From: an uncultured Bacteroidota bacterium
GTDB taxonomy: Bacteria; Bacteroidota; Bacteroidia; Chitinophagales; Chitinophagaceae
Assembly: GCA_946479535.1 (NCBI GenBank)
Contig: CAMLGP010000063.1
Span: 1-9,336 of the forward strand
Length of the DNA: 9,336 nucleotides
Direction: 5' to 3'
The notes under the pieces are model-generated. The model did no database searches and was not told the origin of the DNA. It saw only the letters and a program-made list of their open reading frames with translations. A program made the position numbers and the translations under genes. Shown here piece after piece: positions 1 to 6,993 of this stretch. Within the stretch, counting starts at the first letter, position 1. Every line of letters begins with the position of its first letter.

Positions 1-190
1 CTTTGGCCATTTTGCGTGCGTCCCTGCTTGTCAGTTCATTAACCTGCGCCTGCTTGTTAACCAATAAACTCAGGCGTGGGTCTTTATGGACAGCAACTGA
101 ACTGCTGTCGGTAGCCGGAGCAGGAACGATATCCTGGGAAATTGCATCCAGGGAGAAGACCAGAAGAGCAAAGGTGATTATTCTTTTCAT
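1..190 (-). CDS. Exported small protein, probably SPOR-domain type (5' part only)
   Basis: The gene starts at the ATG whose complement is 188-190 and runs off the left edge, so only the first 63 residues are visible. They begin MKRIITFALLVFSLDAISQ, a short basic N-terminus plus hydrophobic core with probable cleavage before or near Gln19, so the product is predicted to be exported. A low-complexity Pro/Ala/Ser stretch follows, then a charged segment (VHKDPRLSLLVNKQAQVNEL, residues 34-53) that I associate from memory with small Chitinophagaceae envelope proteins carrying a C-terminal SPOR (peptidoglycan-binding) domain. The SPOR domain itself lies outside the window, so this identification is an inference. 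The gene is the last visible one of the minus-strand deoC/ALDH run and begins 80 bases after the preceding stop. No convincing promoter was seen in that gap, so co-transcription is plausible but unproven. Confidence 0.6.
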   Translation of the reverse strand, partial: MKRIITFALLVFSLDAISQDIVPAPATDSSSVAVHKDPRLSLLVNKQAQVNELTSRDARKMAK

Positions 191-270
191 GTTCAATAAT
201 TACAACTGCGATGATAATTCAAAAATCCTACCAAACTGAAAATACTTTACCCTGTCTGCTGGTACCACCG

Positions 271-1228
271 CTAATATCCTCCACCAGCTCCTGCAATATT
301 CTCTACGGGGTGCCAGGTTGTTTTTATTTCCTGTGTATCCATTATAAAGTAAGGAGATTCTCCTTCAGGGGCATACCAGTTTACTTTATCGTAGAAGAAG
401 ACGCGTTTCAGGTTCAGTGCGGATTTCTCTCGCATCATTTTCTGAATCGTAGAATCTTTTTCACAGTAAATGGTTGCATTCACGTCCATATGATCAACGA
501 ACCAGGAAGCCAATTCGGATATTTTTCCTGTTAAAATATTGACAACACCGCCAGGCAGGTCGGATGAGTTGAGAACCTCGGCAAAAGTTACTGCGCACAA
601 AGGCCTGCTTTCCGAAGCTAAAACCACGCAGGTATTTCCTCCTGTTATTATCGGTGCAATCACTGAAACCAGCCCCAGGAGCGAATCCTGCTGTGGTGCA
701 ATGACAGAGACCACTCCTGTAGGTTCAGGCACAGAAAAGTTAAAATGGGAAGATGCAACCGGGTTCACTGCACTGAACAACTTCTGTAACTTGTCTCAAA
801 TAATAAATAAGCCGGTCAATGGCCAGGTTTACCTCTTTTTCGGCTTTAGCCTTTGTAGCATCCTGCTGTATCAGTTCATCAATGAACTGGGCTTTTCTGC
901 CTTCCAGCATTTCAGCCATGCGGTAGAGTATCTGGCTGCGGTTAAAGGCGGCCCTGCTACCCCAGCCGCCAGTGGCTGCTCTTGCTGCTACCACGGCATC
1001 CCGGAAATCCTTACGTGAACTAAGGCATACATTGGCCAGTTTTTTACCGGCTGCGTTAACCGGAATATAAAACCTGCCTGATTCCGTTCTCGGGAATTGT
1101 CCGCCTATATATATCTTATACGTCTTTAAAACTTCCAGTCGCTTTCCAGTCTTATCAACGCCATTATTCTTTTCAACTCCATTCTCGCTGACCGTTAGTC
1201 CATCTTTATTAATTGCATCTTTTGACAT
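271..1228 (-). pseudogene. Non-catalytic ALDH16-like C-terminal half, frame-disrupted
   Basis: Translation from the ATG at 1228 gives an aldehyde-dehydrogenase-like N-terminal region (YKIYIGGQFPRTESG, residues 37-51; AEMLEGRKAQFIDELI, 105-120) up to RLIYY (139-143), then loses homology and stops near 740. ALDH homology resumes at 795 in another frame (DKLQKLFSAVNP, VPEPTGVVSVIAP, LPGGVVNILTG) and runs to the TAG at 271. The product would be about 320 residues if the frame were restored. The second part has an NAD-fold-like segment, but the Asn of the catalytic PWNF motif and the cofactor-binding Lys of LKPAE are replaced (IAPQQD, VVLASES). The catalytic domain with the active Cys is absent, and a C-terminal DTQEIKTTWHPV segment follows directly. 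This matches the inactive second domain of the two-domain ALDH16 family. It lies 33 bases after the catalytic ALDH gene. No other damage is visible, so the break is recent, a sequencing or assembly error, or much less likely recoded. Confidence 0.8.
796..799 (-). other. Frame break in the second ALDH gene (net 8-base loss)
   Basis: Read on the minus strand, TAT TAT (codons for Tyr142-Tyr143) is followed by TTGA and then GAC AAG TTA CAG AAG (Asp-Lys-Leu-Gln-Lys) in a different frame. The catalytic ALDH next door has YYAGWADKLEYAF at the equivalent place, needing 12 bases between YY and DK, whereas only 4 are present. The parsimonious reading is an 8-base deletion. A 2- or 5-base deletion with altered residues would also restore the frame. 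Confidence 0.75.
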
Positions 1229-1261
1229 TGTAAAAGATTTAATTCATTTAGTTTTTAACTG

Positions 1262-2764
1262 TTACCCTTTGAGGTTAAGATAGGGCAGGAGACCATGCAA
1301 TCCTCCCTCGCGACCAAATCCGCTTTCTTTATATCCTCCAAAAGGAGATGCAGGGTCAAACTTGTTAAAAGTATTGGCCCATACCACGCCGGCTCTCATT
1401 CGTTTGGTAATATTGAAGATCTTGGAACCTTTGTCTGTCCACACACCCGCGCTTAACCCATAAGGAGAGTTATTGGCTTTTTCAATCACTTCATCATCTG
1501 TGCGGAATGTGAGTACGCTTAATACAGGCCCAAAGATCTCTTCCTGTGCAATGCGGCTGCTTTGCGCAACATTGGTAAACATGGTAGGCCTGCACCAGAA
1601 TCCTTTCTTAGGTAACGAGCAGGTGCTTTCATAAATCTCAGCGCCTTCCTGTATTCCGATCTTCAGGTATTTATGAATGTTTTCAAGTTGCTGCCTGGAA
1701 TTGATCGCGCCAATATCTGTATTCTTATCTAAAGGATCGCCTACGATTAACGATTCAAAACGATCTTTTAATTTTCTGATCACCAATTTTGCCACCGATT
1801 CCTGTACATATAAACGTGAACCTGCACAACACACATGGCCCTGATTAAAAAATATTCCATTGATTACTCCTTCCACCGCCTGGTCCAGAGGTGCGTCTTC
1901 AAAAATGATATTCGCAGCTTTTCCTCCCAATTCGAGTGTTGCTTTTTTATCAGTGCCAGCTATAGCCCGTTGAATGATCTTGCCAACATCAGTAGAACCA
2001 GTAAATGCGATTTTGTTGATATCAGGATGATTAACGATAGCTGCACCTGTAGCTCCAGCCCCGGTAATAATATTCACTACCCCTGGTGGTAAACCGGATT
2101 CTTCAATGATCTCCGCCAGCTTTAATGCAGTCAATGGGGTAGTTTCTGCCGGCTTAAGTACAACAGTATTACCTGTGGCAATTGCCGGTGCAATTTTCCA
2201 CGCTGCCATTAATAAGGGAAAATTCCAGGGAATGATCTGTCCCGCAACACCAAGTGGCTCTGTTGTTCTATTTGGAAATGCATATTCCAGTTTATCTGCC
2301 CAGCCGGCATAATAAAAGAAATGATTGGCTGCAGTGGGTACATCAAAATCGCGGCTTTCACGAATTGGTTTTCCACCATCCAGTGATTCAATGATCGCCA
2401 GTTCTCTTGCTTTCTCCTGTATCATACGTGCAATGCGGAATACATATTTTCCTCTTTCCTTTGCTGGCATTTTTTTCCAGACACTTTCATAAGCCTGCCT
2501 GGCTGCTTTTACTGCCTTGTCCACATCAGCTTCCGTGGCTTCAGCTACCTCGCTCAATTTCCCTTCTGTTGCAGGATTGATGGTTGCAAAATATTTTTTA
2601 TTGGAAGAAGGCTGCCATTTTCCATCAATAAAAAGCTCATACCTCTCTTTGATGGTTGCCGCACTCTTGCTTTCTGGTGCAGGATCATAAGACCAGGAAG
2701 TATCAAACTTTAATTTGACCGTGTTGCTTTTGCGGACAGCTTTCTTTTGTTTAGTTGCTGGCAT
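1262..2764 (-). CDS. NAD(P)-dependent aldehyde dehydrogenase, ALDH16-type catalytic half
   Basis: This 500-residue product oxidises an aldehyde to the acid using NAD(P)+, probably in the cytoplasm since no signal peptide is seen. All ALDH superfamily landmarks are present: PWNFPL with catalytic Asn181, VVLKPAE with cofactor-binding Lys204, FTGSTDVGK at 254-262, TLELGGK with general base Glu278, FNQGHVCCAGSR with catalytic Cys312, and EEIFGPV with Glu409. The length is that of a normal single ALDH. A lysine-rich N-terminal tail (first 20 residues) precedes the fold. The sequence around the catalytic Cys and the adjacent inactive ALDH-like gene point to the ALDH16 family, where both halves are usually one polypeptide. 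It begins 18 bases after the deoC stop, so the likely substrate is acetaldehyde released by DeoC; that is inferred from context. The start is the only ATG giving the full fold, and an AAAGAGT stretch precedes it. Confidence 0.93.
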   Translation of the reverse strand: MPATKQKKAVRKSNTVKLKFDTSWSYDPAPESKSAATIKERYELFIDGKWQPSSNKKYFATINPATEGKLSEVAEATEADVDKAVKAARQAYESVWKKMPAKERGKYVFRIARMIQEKARELAIIESLDGGKPIRESRDFDVPTAANHFFYYAGWADKLEYAFPNRTTEPLGVAGQIIPWNFPLLMAAWKIAPAIATGNTVVLKPAETTPLTALKLAEIIEESGLPPGVVNIITGAGATGAAIVNHPDINKIAFTGSTDVGKIIQRAIAGTDKKATLELGGKAANIIFEDAPLDQAVEGVINGIFFNQGHVCCAGSRLYVQESVAKLVIRKLKDRFESLIVGDPLDKNTDIGAINSRQQLENIHKYLKIGIQEGAEIYESTCSLPKKGFWCRPTMFTNVAQSSRIAQEEIFGPVLSVLTFRTDDEVIEKANNSPYGLSAGVWTDKGSKIFNITKRMRAGVVWANTFNKFDPASPFGGYKESGFGREGGLHGLLPYLNLKG

Positions 2765-2782
2765 ACTCTTTAAGTAGTTAGA

Positions 2783-3703
2783 TTAATCAACCGAGAAATA
2801 ATTGGCGCTCTGGTAAACGCCTGTTCTTTCTTTTACAATCTGCATCAATACATCATTGGCGAGACTGCTGGCGCCAAAACGGAACCATTCATTATTCAGC
2901 CAGTCTTCACCCAGTGTTTCTTTTACCATCACCAGGTAATGCAAGGCCAGTTTTGATTTGGAAATGCCGCCTGCGGGTTTCATTCCAATCATTTTTCCGG
3001 TCTTATAATAGAAATCACGGATGGCTTCCAGCATAACCAGTGTTACAGGCATGGTGGCAGCAGGCTGGATCTTTCCGGTAGAGGTCTTGATGAAATCAGC
3101 TCCGGCATACATGGCAATATCACTTGCACGGCGTACTTTATCGAATGTTCCCAATTCTCCCGTTTCCAAAATAACTTTTAAACGGGCATCACCGCAAGCG
3201 TCCTTAACTGAAGCTATTTCATCAAATACAAAATTGTATTCGCCGGCATGGAATTTACCGCGACTGATCACCATATCTACTTCATCAGCTCCTTCATTAA
3301 CAGCATACCTGGTATCTCTGATTTTTATGTCTCTTGGCGCCTGGCCGCTGGGAAAGGCCGTTGCAACAGAAGCCACTTTGATGCCTGACTCTCCCAATGC
3401 TTTTTTAGCCACCTTCACCATGGAAGGATATACGCAGATAGCCGCAACAGTGGGAAGATCAGGTACTGCGTCATGCGGGTGCATGGCCTTGTAGCAAAGT
3501 TGTTTAACCTTTCCATCTGTATCCTTTCCTTCCAGCGTGGTAAGATCGATCATATTTAATACCAGCTTCAATCCATTCATCTTGGATTCTTTCTTAATAC
3601 TTCTTTTGGTGAAGCGGGATGCCCGTTCTTCAGCACCTACCTGATCAATGCGTGGAGATAGGGAAAAATCCGGTAAAAGGTTTAAGGATGCGCCATTTGC
3701 CAT
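2783..3703 (-). CDS. deoC: Deoxyribose-phosphate aldolase
   Basis: This class I aldolase cleaves 2-deoxy-D-ribose 5-phosphate into glyceraldehyde 3-phosphate and acetaldehyde in deoxynucleoside catabolism. With the ATG at 3703 the product has 306 residues. The active site is intact: ADEVDMV with Asp143, FIKTSTGK with Schiff-base Lys206, and MKPAGG with the second active-site Lys242. The pattern IDLTTLEGKDT (52-62), the C-terminal WFRFGASSL and the length resemble the longer human DERA-like group rather than the shorter E. coli enzyme (about 260 residues). A longer frame opens at a TTG at 3733, but the ATG at 3703 is preferred because a promoter-like CATCTTTG overlaps the TTG. It is the first gene of the minus-strand run, with the ALDH gene following after 18 bases, a logical pairing for disposing of acetaldehyde. 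Confidence 0.95.
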   Translation of the reverse strand: MANGASLNLLPDFSLSPRIDQVGAEERASRFTKRSIKKESKMNGLKLVLNMIDLTTLEGKDTDGKVKQLCYKAMHPHDAVPDLPTVAAICVYPSMVKVAKKALGESGIKVASVATAFPSGQAPRDIKIRDTRYAVNEGADEVDMVISRGKFHAGEYNFVFDEIASVKDACGDARLKVILETGELGTFDKVRRASDIAMYAGADFIKTSTGKIQPAATMPVTLVMLEAIRDFYYKTGKMIGMKPAGGISKSKLALHYLVMVKETLGEDWLNNEWFRFGASSLANDVLMQIVKERTGVYQSANYFSVD

Positions 3704-3730
3704 ACAAAACTGTTTGGGAAGATAAAGGTA

Positions 3731-3738
3731 CAAAGATG
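3731..3738 (-). promoter_or_regulatory. Candidate Bacteroidota -7 element for deoC
   Basis: On the minus strand the sequence CATCTTTG matches the Bacteroidota -7 consensus TAnnTTTG at five of six fixed positions. It lies about 28 bases upstream of the ATG at 3703, leaving a short leader. No good TTTG -33 element is found at the expected distance; the nearest, TTTC, is only 14 bases away. This is weak evidence. Confidence 0.3.
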
Positions 3739-3779
3739 GATTCTGGAATTAGGAAATTGGTTCCGATAGATATCTGGCC

Positions 3780-3824
3780 AAAATTTTCCAATCCCTCCTG
3801 CCAGCGGCGGGACAAAATTCTCCA
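3780..3824. repeat. Imperfect 11-base direct repeat flanking a hairpin
   Basis: AAAATTTTCCA at 3780-3790 recurs as AAAATTCTCCA at 3814-3824 (10 of 11 identical), 34 bases apart start to start. The copies sit on either side of the GC-rich hairpin in the intergenic region shared by the two divergent clusters. They could be paired operator half-sites or target-site-like flanks of an inserted small repeat, but two copies in AT-rich DNA may be chance. Confidence 0.35.
3796..3812. repeat. GC-rich hairpin in the divergent intergenic region
   Basis: TCCTGCC (3796-3802), loop AGC, then GGCGGGA (3806-3812) form a 7-bp stem with one G-T mismatch that is a wobble in RNA. It is much richer in GC than the surrounding DNA. 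No T-run follows on either strand, so it does not look like an intrinsic terminator. It could be a REP-like element or a regulatory hairpin. Confidence 0.5.
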
Positions 3825-3842
3825 TATCTCTGTTAATTAACT

Positions 3843-3850
3843 TAAATTCG
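3843..3850 (+). promoter_or_regulatory. Candidate -7 element for the amidohydrolase cluster
   Basis: TAAATTCG differs from the Bacteroidota TAnnTTTG consensus at one fixed position and lies 43 bases before the ATG at 3894, a reasonable leader length. No matching -33 TTTG is evident. The position upstream of the first gene of the plus-strand cluster is the main support. Confidence 0.25.
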
Positions 3851-3893
3851 AACTCCATTATTTACACAAACCACAGAGAAAAAATTCTAACTG

Positions 3894-6800
3894 ATGAGGA
3901 AACCAAAACTACTACAAGCGTTGGCGCTTGGGGTTGCCTGTTTTTCAATGGCAATGACTGCAAGCGCTCAGGAAACTTTCCCCGAAAATGGCGTAGCTGA
4001 TCCAAGGCATGGCCACTATGCTTTCACGCATGCTACAATTGTGAAAGACACTGCTACCTTACTTAAAGATGCCACAATGATCATCAGGGATGGAAAGATC
4101 ATTGGAGTTGGCGCCGGTCTGAAAATTCCAGCAGGGGCTGTTGAAGTTGACTGCAAAGGCAAATACATTTACCCTTCTTTCATTGACATTTATGCCGATT
4201 ACGGTTATTCTGTTCCTCAGCGTACGGGTGGAGGAGGATTTGGTTCCGGTCAGCAACCACAACTGGGGACTGCCACCAAAGGGCCTTATGGCTGGAACCA
4301 GGCCTTAAAAAGTGATGCGGATGCCTATCGCGTTTTTACTGTTGATGAACCAAAGGCAAAGATCTTAAGAGATTTAGGTTTTGGATCGGTGCTGAGCCAT
4401 ATCAAAGATGGAATTGCGCGCGGTACAGGAACAGTTGTTTCGCTTGCTAATGAAAAAGAAAATCTCGCCATCTTAAAGGAAAAAGCTTCAGCCCATTATT
4501 CTTTCGTCAAAGGAACTTCCACGCAGAGCTATCCTTCATCCATGATGGGAATGATCGCTTTATTGCGACAAACCTACCTTGATGCACAATGGTATAAAAC
4601 CAAACCTGTAAAGGAGGGGCTAAATCTTACGCTGCAATCATGGAATGAAAACCAGGGACTGCCCCAGATATTTGAAGCGAATGATAAATGGAATGATCTC
4701 CGGGCAGACCGTATTGGTGACGAGTTTGGCGTACAATATATTATCAAAGGTGGTGGAAATGAATACCAAAGAATGAAAGAAATGAAAGCAACTAATGCGA
4801 GTTTCATTCTTTCCCTAAACTATCCGCAGGCACAGGATGTAGAAGATCCAAATGACGCACGCTTTGTTTCACTGAATGATCTTAAGCACTGGGAACTGGC
4901 ACCTACCAATCCGGGCGCATTTGAAAAAGCAGGCATTCCCTTCTGTCTTACTACAGCTGATCTCCGCGATGTAAAAACATTCCTCACCAATCTCCGTACT
5001 GCATTTAACTATGGGTTATCTGAAAATGCGGCACTGGTTGCTCTAACTAAAACGCCCGCTACATTATTGGGAATTTATGATCAGGTGGGAAGTCTGGATG
5101 TGGGCAAATGGGCCAATTTCCTGATAACTTCCGGGCCGGTATTTAATGAAAGAACCACCATCTGGCAAAACTGGATACAGGGAATCAAATACAATGTAAA
5201 AGATGATTCGTGGAATAGCGCCAAGGGGAATTATAAACTGGTATTGACTACTTCAGGTGGAACTGTTAACTACCAGCTTGATTTCAGGAATGCTACAACA
5301 GCAAGCATTATTGGAAAAGATACGGTTACTTCCAAATTCTATTATGACGGCAGGGAAGTGAAGATCAATTTTGCACCTGAGCGCAAAGGGGATTACCGCC
5401 TTAGTGGAATGGTTGGAACAGGCTCATGGTATGGTTATGGCGTAGATACAGCGGGTAACCGCTTCACCTGGACAGCTACTTATGATAAAGCTGGAGGTTC
5501 AAAACCAGATAGCGCAAAACCAAGAAAGCCGGGTGTGATCGGTAAGGTCCTTTATCCCTTTATGCCATACGGATGGGAAGAAGGCGATGCGCCCAAACAG
5601 CAGATCATTCTTATCAAAAATGCAACCATCTGGACAATGGAAAAAGAGGGTATATTGGAAAATTCCGATATCCTCATAAAGAATGGAAAGATCGCAGCTA
5701 TTGGCAAAAACCTTTCAGATGCCGGCGCTAAAGTGATTGATGGAACAGGAAAACATGTTTCTCCCGGAATCATCGATGAACATTCTCATATTGCTGCAGC
5801 CTCCATTAATGAAGGTGGCCAAAGTGTTACTTCTGAAGTGCGCATAGCAGATAACCTTAACCCGGATGATATCAATATCTATCGTCAGTTGAGTGGCGGT
5901 GTAACCAGCTCACATATCCTGCATGGATCAGCCAATGTGATAGGCGGACAAACGCAACTGATAAAATTACGCTGGGGTGCTGATGATGAAGAACTCAAGT
6001 TTAAGAACTGGCCAGGCCAGATAAAATTTGCACTTGGCGAAAATGTAAAACGATCAACCGCATCCTTAGGCAATGGTTCCAATAACAATCGCTATCCAGA
6101 TACAAGGATGGGGGTAGAACAGGTATTGGTGGATGCTTTCACCCGCGCAAAAGACTATAAGAAAGCCTGGGAAGAATATGAAGCCAATAAAAAGAAGAAA
6201 GGTGTGGTAGCTGTTGCACCCAGGAGAGACCTGGAACTGGATGCACTGGTTGAGGTACTGGATAACAAAAGATTCATTACCTGCCATTCCTATGTGCAGA
6301 GTGAGATCATGAGTTCTATTGAAGTGGCAAACCGTATGGGATACCACTACAATACCTTCACCCATATTCTGGAAGGATATAAGGTGGCAGACAAAATGAA
6401 GGAGCATGGAGCAAATGCGTCTACCTTCTCAGACTGGTGGGCCTATAAAATGGAAGTACAGGATGCCATTCCCTATAATGCAGCGATCATGCATAAGGTT
6501 GGATTGAACGTTGCCATAAATTCTGATGATGCAGAAATGGCACGCCGCCTGAACCAGGAAGCGGCCAAGATTGTAAAATATGGGGGCGTTACAGAGGTGG
6601 AAGCTTTTGAAATGGTAACTATCAATCCTGCAAAAATGCTGCATGTTGAAGATAAGGTGGGTAGCCTTAAAGTGGGGAAGGATGGGGATGTGGTATTGTG
6701 GACCGATAATCCGCTGAGCATTTATGCAAAACCATTGTATACAATTGTTGATGGAACAATTTATTTCGACAGGGAAAAGGATGAGCAAAAACAGAAATGG

Positions 6801-6959
6801 GTGGATGCTGAAAGAAACCGCCTGGTAAAGAAAATGATCGGTGAAAAGAAAAGTGGAGTGCCGGTAAAGCCCGCTGAACCAAGTTACCAGGTAATGCATA
6901 CCTGCAGTGATCACTATCATGATCACGGTTTGCTGGTAATTGATGTAGAAGAAGAATAG
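3894..6959 (+). CDS. Exported two-module amidohydrolase family protein
   Basis: The 1021-residue product starts with a signal peptide (cleavage likely after ASA25, before Gln26), so it acts in the periplasm or envelope. Residues about 35-430 form a first amidohydrolase-like module, about 435-535 a Tyr/Thr/Gly-rich beta-like segment, and about 570-960 a second amidohydrolase module. The second keeps the expected metal and active-site motifs: DEHSH with His630 and His632, FALGENVK with Glu716, CHSY with His798, FTHILEG with His824, and NSDD with Asp878. In the first module the HxH equivalent is Tyr100 and Asp102 (FIDIYAD), and the SDD equivalent reads TAD, so it is probably not catalytic. The C-terminus has a Cys/His-rich stretch, HTCSDHYHDHG (1002-1012), that may bind metal. 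The closest general class is imidazolonepropionase-related amidohydrolases. The substrate is unknown. It leads a three-gene plus-strand cluster. Confidence 0.88.
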   Translation: MRKPKLLQALALGVACFSMAMTASAQETFPENGVADPRHGHYAFTHATIVKDTATLLKDATMIIRDGKIIGVGAGLKIPAGAVEVDCKGKYIYPSFIDIYADYGYSVPQRTGGGGFGSGQQPQLGTATKGPYGWNQALKSDADAYRVFTVDEPKAKILRDLGFGSVLSHIKDGIARGTGTVVSLANEKENLAILKEKASAHYSFVKGTSTQSYPSSMMGMIALLRQTYLDAQWYKTKPVKEGLNLTLQSWNENQGLPQIFEANDKWNDLRADRIGDEFGVQYIIKGGGNEYQRMKEMKATNASFILSLNYPQAQDVEDPNDARFVSLNDLKHWELAPTNPGAFEKAGIPFCLTTADLRDVKTFLTNLRTAFNYGLSENAALVALTKTPATLLGIYDQVGSLDVGKWANFLITSGPVFNERTTIWQNWIQGIKYNVKDDSWNSAKGNYKLVLTTSGGTVNYQLDFRNATTASIIGKDTVTSKFYYDGREVKINFAPERKGDYRLSGMVGTGSWYGYGVDTAGNRFTWTATYDKAGGSKPDSAKPRKPGVIGKVLYPFMPYGWEEGDAPKQQIILIKNATIWTMEKEGILENSDILIKNGKIAAIGKNLSDAGAKVIDGTGKHVSPGIIDEHSHIAAASINEGGQSVTSEVRIADNLNPDDINIYRQLSGGVTSSHILHGSANVIGGQTQLIKLRWGADDEELKFKNWPGQIKFALGENVKRSTASLGNGSNNNRYPDTRMGVEQVLVDAFTRAKDYKKAWEEYEANKKKKGVVAVAPRRDLELDALVEVLDNKRFITCHSYVQSEIMSSIEVANRMGYHYNTFTHILEGYKVADKMKEHGANASTFSDWWAYKMEVQDAIPYNAAIMHKVGLNVAINSDDAEMARRLNQEAAKIVKYGGVTEVEAFEMVTINPAKMLHVEDKVGSLKVGKDGDVVLWTDNPLSIYAKPLYTIVDGTIYFDREKDEQKQKWVDAERNRLVKKMIGEKKSGVPVKPAEPSYQVMHTCSDHYHDHGLLVIDVEEE

Positions 6960-6993
6960 TTCCTTAATAATGTTTAAAGTAAAAACAATAGAA

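Noticed and set aside
211..534. Plus-strand open frame of 107 codons near the left edge
   Set aside because: It overlaps the 3' half of the minus-strand ALDH-like gene and has no recognisable features.
539..1018. Plus-strand open frame of 159 codons opposite the second ALDH gene
   Set aside because: It is antisense to recognisable ALDH sequence on the minus strand and its translation shows no family features.
3021..3494. Plus-strand open frame of 157 codons opposite deoC
   Set aside because: deoC on the minus strand is intact with its active-site motifs; the opposite frame is a by-product of its codon use.
3704..3733. TTG start at 3733 extending DeoC by ten residues
   Set aside because: The TTG overlaps a promoter-like CATCTTTG, and the ATG at 3703 gives a normal family length, so the shorter start is preferred.
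6429..6926. Minus-strand open frame of 165 codons inside the large amidohydrolase gene
   Set aside because: It is rich in Cys, His, Ile and Phe, typical of an antisense shadow, and the plus strand carries the conserved catalytic module.
6905..6928. Inverted repeat GTGATCA...TGATCAC near the end of the large amidohydrolase gene
   Set aside because: It falls within the codons for Ser-Asp-His-Tyr-His-Asp-His, and the repeated Asp-His codons explain it; there is no U-run.
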